Program-made: the position numbers and the translations under genes
The notes under the pieces: generated by a model
The model's input: only the letters and a program-made list of their open reading frames with translations
Database searches by the model: none
Told to the model about the DNA's origin: nothing
NCBI GenBank assembly: GCA_002440225.1
Contig: DJSH01000029.1
Span: forward strand, 21,404 to 85,403
Length of the DNA stretch: 64,000 nucleotides
Source of the DNA: Candidatus Segatella violae
GTDB lineage: Bacteria > Bacteroidota > Bacteroidia > Bacteroidales > Bacteroidaceae
Direction of reading: 5' to 3'
Shown: positions 1 to 8,067 of the stretch, piece by piece
How positions within the stretch are numbered: position 1 is the first letter of the stretch
How the letters are laid out: every line of letters begins with the position of its first letter

Positions 1-168
1 CACTTGCGCCTTGCTGTTATCGACCGACAGCGCCACATCCGATGACGATGCCATCAAATCGGATGCCTTAAAGCCATCCAAATATATCTTGTCGCCACTC
101 TCGTCGCAACTCACCAAGGCGGTGAGTGCGCAGAGCAGCATCATTAGGTTTCTAAATATCTTTTTCAT
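1..168 (-). CDS. SusE-like outer-membrane lipoprotein, N-terminal part
   Basis: The gene starts at 168 and runs off the left edge, so only 56 codons are seen. The N-terminus is a lipoprotein signal: positive residues, a hydrophobic stretch and a lipobox ending LVSC, which should place the mature protein in the outer membrane. The following residues (DGFKASDLMASSSDVALSVD) resemble the start of SusE-type glycan-binding proteins, which open with an Ig-like domain. It lies 54 bp after SusD in the same direction, the usual place for a SusE or SusF surface glycan-binding protein. The family call rests on a short stretch plus position; the rest of the protein is outside the window. Confidence 0.6.
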   Translation of the reverse strand, partial: MKKIFRNLMMLLCALTALVSCDESGDKIYLDGFKASDLMASSSDVALSVDNSKAQV

Positions 169-221
169 GTTGTTGTAAGCTTTATAATTTAACACTTAAC
201 ATTTAACACTTAACATTGTCA

Positions 222-1883
222 TTAATAGTTATCGTTATGAAGATTTGGATTGGCGGTAAGCTCGGTGTTAGGGATTGGATAGATGTTATACTTGCTATCC
301 ACAGCCTGACCATCGTGGGTTCCACCCTTCCACTGCCAGATATACTTATTGGTAGTGAACTGGTCATAACGAATCAAGTCGGTGCGGCGATAACCCTCGT
401 GATAAAGCTCACGGGCACGCTCATCGAGGATGAACTGCAGGAAGGCATCATCGGAAGCGAAGCTGCTACTCCAAACATCTGATGCGCCAGCACGCTCACG
501 AAGGAGATTGATCCAATAGATGGCGCCCTGCTTGCGAGAAGCAATCACGTTAGGATCGCTAGCATCGGTTCCACCATTCCAGGGGTCCCAGTCGTTGTGC
601 AGACGAGCCACACACTCGGCATACATCAGATAAACATCCGCGAGACGGAAGAGTGGGAAGTCGGTATCCACGCCATCATTGCCGGTATTGGATGCGGTAG
701 AGCCATCATCCTTCAAGTTGCTCCATTTCTCTGAGAGATAACCTGACTTCTCATCTGTCATGCTGGCAATATCCTTGCTCTGACCTGTGGTAAAGAACTT
801 GCCACGCTTGTCGCCATTGCCCTCAATATCGGTCTCTGAAAACTTATCTACAAACTCTGGACGAAGGCGGAACTCACTCCAACCTGCAGTAGCACCGAAG
901 TCGCCTGGTTTCTGATTGGCATTCGACATACTGAGCTGTCCACAAACCATATAGGTAGAAGCACCCCAGCTAACGGTATGCTCAGCAGAAACAGGAAGGG
1001 CGAAGATAATCTCGTTGGTTCGCTTGTCGTTGTCGGCATTGAAGAGCTTGCTATAGTCGCTCTCCAAAGAGTACCCCATGTTCATCACCTTCTCGCAAGC
1101 CTCCTTGCACTCGGCATACTTGGCAACACCTGTATAAACCTCGCTGTTCAAATAGAGCTTGGCAAGCAAGGTGTAGGCTGCTCCCCGCGAAGCCTCGCCA
1201 TAAGGACAAGTGGATGCAGGAAGCAAATCGTTCACGCAATCCTTCAACTCGCTCTCGATGTAATCGAAGGTCTGCTGAGGAGTAAAACGTGGTGGGATGA
1301 ATGTGCCCACAGGGTCGTTCTCTGTAACCATCGGAACATTACGATAGAAATCGAGTGCATGATAGTAGAACAAGGCACGCATAAAACGAGCCTCAGCCTT
1401 ATACTGCTTCATCTTCACCTCGTCCTCGCCACTGAAACTAGCGCTATTGGCATTGCGCAAAAACTCGTTGCAGAGGGCGATGTTGTAATAGATGCGATAA
1501 TACATATCAGATACCCAGGCATCGTTGGCATCCCAAGAGAGATAGGTAAGACCTGTGGTCTGCTCACCTGTCAACCAGGTAGAAGCCATCTCGTCGGTAC
1601 CACACTCCTGCATATTGATAAACATACGCATGTAATCGAATCCACTACCGCCATTCAATACGGACGACATATCCTTGTTATCGCCGCCTTTGCCCTGGCC
1701 ACTGGTCACCATGGCTGCATAAATCTTACCGAGCACAGCCTGATAGTTGGCGAGTGTGGTATAAACATCCTTGGAGGTTGTCTCCGTATGAGGATATTGG
1801 TCGAGATCGGAAACGCAGCTGGTAGCACTAGTCAGCACCGCTGTTCCCATCATCATACTATATAATATATTCTTTAGTTTCAT
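222..1883 (-). CDS. SusD/RagB family outer-membrane lipoprotein
   Basis: A 553-residue SusD-type nutrient-binding lipoprotein that would sit as a lid on the SusC pore and pass glycans to it. Residues 1-23 are a lipoprotein signal with lipobox SATSC, Cys23 being lipidated. The body is rich in aromatic and helical TPR-like segments such as YYRIYYNIALCNEFL and EARFMRALFYYHALDFYR. The C-terminal part has the family motifs RLADVYLMYAECVARL and ERARELYHEGYRRTDLIRYDQF, and it ends in YPIPNTELTANPNLHNDNY, typical for SusD. Length is normal. It follows SusC by 21 bp and is surely cotranscribed. The glycan target cannot be read from the sequence. Confidence 0.95.
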   Translation of the reverse strand: MKLKNILYSMMMGTAVLTSATSCVSDLDQYPHTETTSKDVYTTLANYQAVLGKIYAAMVTSGQGKGGDNKDMSSVLNGGSGFDYMRMFINMQECGTDEMASTWLTGEQTTGLTYLSWDANDAWVSDMYYRIYYNIALCNEFLRNANSASFSGEDEVKMKQYKAEARFMRALFYYHALDFYRNVPMVTENDPVGTFIPPRFTPQQTFDYIESELKDCVNDLLPASTCPYGEASRGAAYTLLAKLYLNSEVYTGVAKYAECKEACEKVMNMGYSLESDYSKLFNADNDKRTNEIIFALPVSAEHTVSWGASTYMVCGQLSMSNANQKPGDFGATAGWSEFRLRPEFVDKFSETDIEGNGDKRGKFFTTGQSKDIASMTDEKSGYLSEKWSNLKDDGSTASNTGNDGVDTDFPLFRLADVYLMYAECVARLHNDWDPWNGGTDASDPNVIASRKQGAIYWINLLRERAGASDVWSSSFASDDAFLQFILDERARELYHEGYRRTDLIRYDQFTTNKYIWQWKGGTHDGQAVDSKYNIYPIPNTELTANPNLHNDNY

Positions 1884-1904
1884 TGTTGTTATCAGTTTAG
1901 ATTG

Positions 1905-4871
1905 TTAGAATTGGAATCCGAGGCTCACTGAGTAAGTGCGAGGACGTGGATAGAACGAGTTATCCATTCCGTTTGGCACCTCTGGGTCTGTGCCAGAATA
2001 GCCTGTAATCGTAAAGACATTCTGTACCATCGCAGACACGGTGAGAGAAGCCCACTTAGAAATCTTACCTACATTGTAGCTCAAGCTCAAATTGTCGAGC
2101 TTCAAGAAGGAAGCATTCTCTACGTAGTAATCGGAGAGATACTGACGAGTCTTGAAACCTGTCTTGAGGAAGCTGGCGTTGAGGTTGTTGAGCTGTGAGT
2201 TGTTGTAGCTCACGGTCTCCCAAGCACCTGTGCTCATGCCCATACCATTATATACGTAGTTGCCGATGTTGGCACGGAAACTCATGCCGAGGGTCAACTG
2301 CTTGTATCTCAAAGATGTGCTCAAACCCATGATGTACTTAGGGGCTGGAGAATGATAACGATAGAGATCGGCATCATTGATTTCTCCATCGCCATTAAGG
2401 TCGGCGTAAGCACCTTCGATTGGCTTGCCGGTCTCCTTGTCATAGAGCTGATGATAAACATAGAACATATATGGCTCATAACCCTCTGACAATACCTGGA
2501 ACTGATAAGCGTCGATGGATGGACCTACCTTCACGTTGGTCTGTGTGCCACCCTTCACGAGCGAGAGGTTCTTCACCTTCATGTGTTGCCAAGTGAAGTT
2601 GTAGCTCAAGTTCCACTCCCAGTCCTTGGTCTGGATAGGAGTAGCGTTGAGGGAAACCTCGATACCCTGGCTATCTACATTACCCACGTTGGTAAGGATG
2701 GTCTTCGAGAAGTTGGTACCTGCAGCCGTAGGAACGGAAGCCAAGAGATCCTTGGTCTTACGAGTATAGAAATCGACCGCACCACCGATGCGACCATTCA
2801 AGAATCCGAAGTCGAGACCGAAGTTCCAAGAGGTGGTTGTCTCCCACTTCAAGTTCTCCACGTATGCCTCAGGGCGATAAGTGGTGATGTAACGGCCGTC
2901 GATGAAAGCCTCGGCACCCGTAACACTAGAGGTATAAACTGGCAGATAGTTGTAATTGCCGATACCCTCTTGTTGACCAGTGACACCGTAGCTGGCACGG
3001 AGCTTCAAGTTAGAGAGAACCTTCTGGTCCTTCAACCAAGGCTCCTCTGTCAAAGTCCAACCCAAGGCTACAGATGGGAAAGTACCCCAACGGGTGTCCT
3101 TAGAGAAACGAGAAGATGCATCTCGACGAACTGTAGCCGTCAAGAGGTACTTTCCATCAAATGAATAGTTGATACGTCCGTAATAAGACAACATCACATG
3201 ACGATAATCTGATGCCTTTACGGTTGACAGGGTTGTGCCTGCCGCACTCTTAGTATAATAAAGAGGTGTAGTGCTCTTCCAGTATTGGTAATCGTAACCA
3301 GCAGTAAAGTCTACATTGCTCTTGATATTCTCGAAATACTTCGCATAGTTAGCGTAGAGGGTAAGGAGACGGTTCTCATTCTTCTGAGGACCATACTTGT
3401 AGTCGTTACCGCTCAAACTCTCTTCCTTATTAAAAGACTGCGCTGCATAGACAGGCACATGGATGGTACCATCACCCTTGGCATAGTCGGCACCAATGGT
3501 AGCATGGAGCTTGAGGTCAGGCAAGAAGTGAACCTTGTAGTCCACATCCATGGAACCGATGAAGCGGCTCACCTTACTCTTAGAATCATAGAGATCAACC
3601 AAACCACGTGGGTTGCGAACGCCCGCATTCACTGGATAGCCCTCGGCATCGAGTGCCTCGTTGTAGCCACCGTAGTTGCTGTTGCCTGAATATACAGGGA
3701 TGGTTGGGTTGAATGTAGCGGCTGCCCAAACGGCGCCACCATTATTGAATGAGTTATTGTTGAGTGTACCCTTGGCGTTGATGGTCAACTTCAAGTGGTC
3801 TTGGAAGAAGCTAGGAGTCAAGACGATGTTACCCGTCCAACGCTCCACGTTGTCCTTGCGAACCAAACCACTCTGATTGTAGTAGCCAGCGGACACACGG
3901 AAAGGTAACCACTTGCCGAAGCTACCGCTCAAACTGAGATTGTTATCAGTACCAAAAGCTGTGCGATATACCTCATCGTTCCAGTCGGTATGCGCATCGC
4001 CAAGGAGAGACTTCTGGTTGTCGGTACCATACTTATTAATCACACTTACAAAATCATCGTAACCGAGCATATCCACCATCTGCGCACGAGTCTGCACGCT
4101 GTTGGTGGTATTGAAGTTGACCTTCAATCCGCCCTGCTGACCTTTCTTGGTGGTAATGATGATGACACCGTTGGAAGCACGAGAACCATAGATGGCTGTA
4201 GAGGAAGCATCCTTCAACACCGTCATGCTCTCGATGTCGGAAGGGTTGATCATGCTGAGGAAGTTACTGCTGTTACCAGAGATACCGCCCTGCTCCAATG
4301 GCACGCCATCGAGCACGATAAGAGGGTCGTTGCTGGCATTCAGAGAAGCACCACCACGCACACGAATGGTACTACCTGCAGAGGCAGAACCACTGTTTGA
4401 CATGATTTGCACACCCGATACCTTACCATTGATAAGCTGTTCAGGAGAAGAAACGAGACCCTTGTTGAAGTCCTTCGCCTTCACGGTTGCTACGGACCCC
4501 GTGAGGTCGCTCTTACGAGCCGTACCATAACCGATGACCACGACATCCGTCAACGTCTGACTGTCGGATTCGAGTTTCACCTTCATATTGTCAGAGATAC
4601 TCAGTACCTTATCTATATATCCTATATAAGATACCTTGATCTTCTTGGCAGAAGAAGATACTTGAAGAACAAAGTTACCATCAAAGTCGGTAACCGTACC
4701 GCCCTTTACGCCTTCCACCATAACCGTGGCTCCGATAAGGGCTTCACCATTTTGTGCATCCGTTACCTCACCTTTGATGGTGCGTGTTTGAGCCAAGAGC
4801 TGCAAACATCCCATGAGGCACAATGCGACGAGAAGAAAACTTCTTTTTGCTTTACTTAAGATTGTACTCAT
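1905..4871 (-). CDS. SusC/RagA family TonB-linked outer-membrane transporter
   Basis: A 988-residue TonB-dependent beta-barrel that imports oligosaccharides together with SusD. Residues 1-27 are a signal peptide. Residues about 30-110 form a carboxypeptidase-D-like domain (IKGEVTDAQNGEALIGATV). A TonB-box region follows (TDVVVIGYGTARKSDLTGSV), then a plug domain with STIRVRGG and NDPLIVLDGVP, then the barrel ending RPRTYSVSLGFQF with a terminal aromatic. There is no extra N-terminal anti-sigma-interacting (STN) domain, so control by an ECF sigma/anti-sigma pair is less likely. No regulator for this locus lies within the window. It is the first gene of the operon SusC-SusD-SusE-like. Confidence 0.96.
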   Translation of the reverse strand: MSTILSKAKRSFLLVALCLMGCLQLLAQTRTIKGEVTDAQNGEALIGATVMVEGVKGGTVTDFDGNFVLQVSSSAKKIKVSYIGYIDKVLSISDNMKVKLESDSQTLTDVVVIGYGTARKSDLTGSVATVKAKDFNKGLVSSPEQLINGKVSGVQIMSNSGSASAGSTIRVRGGASLNASNDPLIVLDGVPLEQGGISGNSSNFLSMINPSDIESMTVLKDASSTAIYGSRASNGVIIITTKKGQQGGLKVNFNTTNSVQTRAQMVDMLGYDDFVSVINKYGTDNQKSLLGDAHTDWNDEVYRTAFGTDNNLSLSGSFGKWLPFRVSAGYYNQSGLVRKDNVERWTGNIVLTPSFFQDHLKLTINAKGTLNNNSFNNGGAVWAAATFNPTIPVYSGNSNYGGYNEALDAEGYPVNAGVRNPRGLVDLYDSKSKVSRFIGSMDVDYKVHFLPDLKLHATIGADYAKGDGTIHVPVYAAQSFNKEESLSGNDYKYGPQKNENRLLTLYANYAKYFENIKSNVDFTAGYDYQYWKSTTPLYYTKSAAGTTLSTVKASDYRHVMLSYYGRINYSFDGKYLLTATVRRDASSRFSKDTRWGTFPSVALGWTLTEEPWLKDQKVLSNLKLRASYGVTGQQEGIGNYNYLPVYTSSVTGAEAFIDGRYITTYRPEAYVENLKWETTTSWNFGLDFGFLNGRIGGAVDFYTRKTKDLLASVPTAAGTNFSKTILTNVGNVDSQGIEVSLNATPIQTKDWEWNLSYNFTWQHMKVKNLSLVKGGTQTNVKVGPSIDAYQFQVLSEGYEPYMFYVYHQLYDKETGKPIEGAYADLNGDGEINDADLYRYHSPAPKYIMGLSTSLRYKQLTLGMSFRANIGNYVYNGMGMSTGAWETVSYNNSQLNNLNASFLKTGFKTRQYLSDYYVENASFLKLDNLSLSYNVGKISKWASLTVSAMVQNVFTITGYSGTDPEVPNGMDNSFYPRPRTYSVSLGFQF

Positions 4872-4922
4872 TGTCTAGCTATTTTATCAGGTTCCTATTG
4901 ATTTTAGAATTAATTTCGCTTG

Positions 4923-4930
4923 CAAAAGTA
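4923..4930 (-). promoter_or_regulatory. Candidate -7 box for the susC operon
   Basis: On the minus strand this reads TACTTTTG, matching the Bacteroidetes -7 consensus TAnnTTTG, about 52 bp before the susC start. No TTTG is found 19-20 bp upstream, which would fit a promoter needing an activator. Confidence 0.45.
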
Positions 4931-5071
4931 AAGAATAGCAGCAAAAACACGAGATACAAATCAGACAAAATAGAATACAAAACAGACAGAAACGCCTATA
5001 AATAGGGCATTTGGCAAAAATAAGTCCGAGAAAGAGAGCAAGGGGCAAATTTGTTTTGTAACCACAGAAAA

Positions 5072-5177
5072 GCTGTTATCGCAAACAGCCAAAGTAAGCT
5101 CTCAACAACCCAAAGTCCACTCAATAAGCCAAAGTTCACTCAATAAGCCAAAAAGTCCGCCCTCAATAAGCCAAATA
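5072..5177. repeat. Tandem repeats of 19-23 bp running out of a gene 3' end
   Basis: The motif CCAAAG or CCAAA recurs at 5089, 5110, 5129, 5148 and 5171, spaced 21, 19, 19 and 23 bp. Three units share CTCAATAAGCCAAA. The last unit lies inside the 3' end of the minus-strand helix-hairpin-helix gene and supplies its final codons and stop, so the others look like copies of that gene end. The distal unit begins with the inverted repeat GCTGTT/AACAGC at 5072-5089. Confidence 0.8.
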
Positions 5178-6122
5178 GGGGCGAATACGCTCTATTTCAG
5201 CTGGCGGGAAATCTTTGAGCAAACGCAATTCCGAAATATCCTTGATGGGACCATTCTTGCGACGATAGTCGTAGATTGCCTCTGCCTGATAGAAATTGAG
5301 ATACGGATGGCGACGAAGCTGGCTTATCGAGAGTTTGTTGATGTTGAGCTTCCTCACTCGGCTGGCATCCACGGAAAGATAACCCACTATCGTTTCTGGC
5401 ACGCCTTCTACCTCTAGCACCTGACGGGCAGAGACAAAACCTCCCAAACGCTCACGATAGCGAATGATACCCTTGGCATAATAGATGCCTATGCCAGGTA
5501 TCTTCATGAGTTCGGCTGTATCGGCATCGTTCACAGCTACATGTTCTCCAGCCTTAATCTTATGCGGATAACTATAGACCGGTGACTCGCTCGCCTTTTC
5601 TGTCCTGGAAGAAGAAACTGAAGAATATCCGCTTCCCCGACGAGCCCCATAATCGCTTTCAGCGCCATAAAACTTGGAAGCAGGCTGATAATCCTCACCT
5701 ATACGGATGAAAGGCAACAATGCCTCAAACTGCCTTTTGGTCATGCCATAAACACGAGCGAAATCATTGGGCGTACGGTAAGCACCACCATTGCTACGAT
5801 ATTTCAGGATACCACGGATTTGCCATGAAGACAAACCTAGACGTTCAAAATCCTCGGCACTGGCTGTATTGGGGTCAAAGGCAAAGACCTCATGTACAGC
5901 CGTCCCATCGTCAGTATAAGCGGGATGTTGCTTCGTGGCAAACCTGACGATACTATCGGTGGCTTCTTGAGCCTTGGCTTGAGATTGAGACGAACGAGAA
6001 GAGTCATCCATTTTTCCGATGACAATGACAGCCGTGATACTAATCAGCATCACCGACAAAAGAGCAATGAGGGCTTGGCGATCGTTGCGTTGAAGATAAA
6101 AAAAATGCCTAAACACATTCAT
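5163..6122 (-). CDS. Membrane-anchored helix-hairpin-helix (ComEA-like) protein
   Basis: A 319-residue protein with one N-terminal membrane segment at about residues 18-36 (ALIALLSVMLISITAVIVI) and a soluble part. The soluble part holds at least three helix-hairpin-helix modules: AEDFERLGLSSWQIRGILKY, LMKIPGIGIYYAKGIIRYR and LNINKLSISQLRRHPYLNFY. ComEA-type modules bind DNA without sequence preference, and ComEA proteins take part in DNA uptake. This copy is longer than classic ComEA (about 200 residues) and has more repeats. Its natural role in Bacteroidota is not settled, so DNA binding at the cell envelope is an inference from the domain. The stop codon lies within the tandem repeats downstream. 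Confidence 0.85.
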   Translation of the reverse strand: MNVFRHFFYLQRNDRQALIALLSVMLISITAVIVIGKMDDSSRSSQSQAKAQEATDSIVRFATKQHPAYTDDGTAVHEVFAFDPNTASAEDFERLGLSSWQIRGILKYRSNGGAYRTPNDFARVYGMTKRQFEALLPFIRIGEDYQPASKFYGAESDYGARRGSGYSSVSSSRTEKASESPVYSYPHKIKAGEHVAVNDADTAELMKIPGIGIYYAKGIIRYRERLGGFVSARQVLEVEGVPETIVGYLSVDASRVRKLNINKLSISQLRRHPYLNFYQAEAIYDYRRKNGPIKDISELRLLKDFPPAEIERIRPYLAY

Positions 6123-6181
6123 ACGCTAAGGCTTTAAAATTTAGGTTCACATTGCTCACGAATGAGCAAAAGTGAGAAAAG

Positions 6182-6254
6182 TCGGGATTACTGGACTCGA
6201 ACCAGCGACCTCATCGTCCCGAACGACGTGCGCTACCAACTGCGCTAAATCCCG
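6182..6254 (-). tRNA. tRNA-Pro (anticodon CGG)
   Basis: The minus strand folds as a full cloverleaf. The acceptor stem is CGGGATT/AATCCCG. The D arm holds AGTTGGTA between GCGC and GCGC. The anticodon arm CGTCG-TTCGGGA-CGATG has anticodon CGG, and the T arm is GCTGG-TTCGAGT-CCAGT. The discriminator base is A and the terminal CCA is not encoded. Confidence 0.96.
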
Positions 6255-6344
6255 AAATCTGATGCAAAGGTACAGTAAATTATAGACAATACAAAATAAA
6301 ATGGCATTTTTTTTGCATTTTTACGAAAGAAATTCCATAAAAAA

Positions 6345-6376
6345 TTTGCAGATATGAAATAAAAGTACTACCTTTG
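6345..6376 (+). promoter_or_regulatory. Promoter of tRNA-Phe
   Basis: TTTG at 6345-6348, a 20-bp spacer, then TACCTTTG at 6369-6376: a full Bacteroidetes housekeeping promoter. The -7 box runs into the palindrome TTTGCACCCGCAAA at 6373-6386, which is also present at the tRNA-Glu promoter. Confidence 0.85.
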
Positions 6377-6413
6377 CACCCGCAAATGAGGAAGCATACA
6401 TTTGTCTTAGTAT

Positions 6414-6486
6414 GGTGCCATAGCTCAGTTGGTAGAGCAAAGGACTGAAAATCCTTGTGTCCCCGGTTCGATTCCTGGTGGTACCA
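6414..6486 (+). tRNA. tRNA-Phe (anticodon GAA)
   Basis: A full cloverleaf: acceptor GGTGCCA/TGGTACC, D arm GCTC...GAGC, anticodon arm AAGGA-CTGAAAA-TCCTT with anticodon GAA, T arm CCCGG-TTCGATT-CCTGG. The discriminator base is A and CCA is not encoded. It is transcribed alone from its own promoter and followed at once by a strong terminator. Confidence 0.97.
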
Positions 6487-6488
6487 CA

Positions 6489-6530
6489 TAAAAAGCCGAG
6501 TCTCTAATGAGATTCGGCTTTTTGTTTTTT
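6489..6530 (+). terminator. Rho-independent terminator after tRNA-Phe, probably bidirectional
   Basis: The stem GCCGAGTCTC/GAGATTCGGC (one G-T pair) has a TAAT loop, followed by TTTTTGTTTTTT and preceded by AAAAA. The A run on the other side means it could also stop transcripts from the minus-strand symporter gene that converges on it. Confidence 0.9.
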
Positions 6531-6588
6531 ATACCTTTTCTTTATACCTTTCGGCCCATTTCGGGGTTTCTAATCTATGTTCTCCTTA

Positions 6589-7944
6589 TTAGATAACCCC
6601 GAACTGATGCAAGAAGATGAGCAGAATACAGATAGGGCTCACGAAGCGAATCATGAAGAGGAACACCGGATAGAGGGTTCCTTTCAACGTTCCCCAGTTG
6701 GTAAACTCATCCTTCGTAATTTTCTTAGGTACATACCAACCCAAGAAAAGACAAGTCAAGAAAGAGCCTAATGGCATCAAGAGCTGAGCGGTTAAATTAT
6801 CGCAATTGGTAAGGAAATCCTTCCCGAAGAATCCCAAGCCTGGCACCGCACCCTGAGACAATGAACAGAACACAGCTATCACACAACAAGCAATGGTCTC
6901 TATCCAAGCTCCACTCTTTCGGCTTATCTTTCGTTCCTCATAGAAGAACGCCGTGCCTATCTCATGCATGGAGATGGTAGAAGTCAACGCCGCCAGCACC
7001 AACAAAGCATAGAAAAGCACCGAAATGAGATACCCCACAACCGGCATTCCACCAAAAGCCAGCTGGAACACATTCGGCAAAGTGATGAAGATGAGAGATG
7101 GACCACTATCAGGATTGACACCAACGGAGAAGGCAGCCGGGAATATCATGAGTCCTGCCAAGATGGCGATGATGGTATCAATGACCACAATCTGAGAAGC
7201 AGACTTCAAGAGGTTGGTCTGACGACTGAAATAAGAGGCGTATGTGCAGAGACAAGCGGTACCCAAGCTCAACGAGAAGAAAGCTTGTCCCAACGCCTCC
7301 AACAACACGTTTTGGTCTACCTTAGAAAAATCTGGCTTCAACAAGAAATCTACACCTTTCATCGCTCCTGGCAACGAGCAAGAAGCAACAACGATGATGA
7401 TCAACAAGACGAAAAGCAAAGGCATCAACACCTTGGAAGCCTTCTCGATACCATTGCGTACTCCTCTCACAACCACGAAATGGGTCAAGAGAATAAAGAC
7501 AACAGACCACAAAGTAGGCGTTATCGAATCGGAAGAGAATGCGACAAAGTATTCCTTCACATAATTGGCATCGCCATGGACACCTCCCATGATGCTAGCA
7601 TAGAGATATTGCAAGCACCAACCTGCCACCACTGCGTAAAAGCCAAGGATAATCATGGAGGTAAACACACCCATATATCCCATAAACGCCCACGACTTGC
7701 CACCAGCCAAATTCGTATAAGAGCGAGCGGCATTGGCTGCCGAATGACGACCGATGATAAACTCGCTCATCATGCCAGGCAGTCCCAACAGGATGATACA
7801 TACAAAATAAATCAAGATGAAGGCCGCGCCTCCATTCTGACCCGCCATATAAGGGAAACGCCATACATTGCCCAAACCTACCGCTGAGCCCGCTGTGGCT
7901 AGGATAACCCCCAACTTACTTCCAAAATTGCCTCTATTTTCCAT
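6589..7944 (-). CDS. SNF-family sodium-dependent symporter (copy 1)
   Basis: A 451-residue inner-membrane protein of the neurotransmitter:sodium symporter family, the LeuT fold. The N-terminus GVILATAGSAVGLGNVWRFPYMAGQNGGAAF is the family signature of helix 1, where sodium and substrate bind. About eleven or twelve hydrophobic segments follow. A second conserved stretch is GQAFFSLSLGTACLCTYASYFSR in the helix 6 region. Bacterial members usually carry amino acids, but the substrate here is not readable from the sequence. It lies directly after a close paralog (8068-9429) in the same direction, an evident tandem duplication. Confidence 0.93.
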   Translation of the reverse strand: MENRGNFGSKLGVILATAGSAVGLGNVWRFPYMAGQNGGAAFILIYFVCIILLGLPGMMSEFIIGRHSAANAARSYTNLAGGKSWAFMGYMGVFTSMIILGFYAVVAGWCLQYLYASIMGGVHGDANYVKEYFVAFSSDSITPTLWSVVFILLTHFVVVRGVRNGIEKASKVLMPLLFVLLIIIVVASCSLPGAMKGVDFLLKPDFSKVDQNVLLEALGQAFFSLSLGTACLCTYASYFSRQTNLLKSASQIVVIDTIIAILAGLMIFPAAFSVGVNPDSGPSLIFITLPNVFQLAFGGMPVVGYLISVLFYALLVLAALTSTISMHEIGTAFFYEERKISRKSGAWIETIACCVIAVFCSLSQGAVPGLGFFGKDFLTNCDNLTAQLLMPLGSFLTCLFLGWYVPKKITKDEFTNWGTLKGTLYPVFLFMIRFVSPICILLIFLHQFGVI

Positions 7945-8067
7945 TACAATATCGAAAATTCGCTTTTATTTTTTCACCTTAAAGTACATAGAGTTCTCTA
8001 GAAAATCTATATACAAGAGAGAGTTCTATATACAATAAGGTATACATTAATATATATAATCAGACTC

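Noticed and set aside
978..1865. A 295-codon plus-strand frame opposite susD
   Set aside because: Same reason: antisense to a clear SusD gene, no motif, no promoter.
7981..8040. Short repeats TCTATATACAA and GAGTTCT between the two symporter genes
   Set aside because: Only two imperfect copies in AT-rich DNA, without a clear dyad; not enough to call an array.
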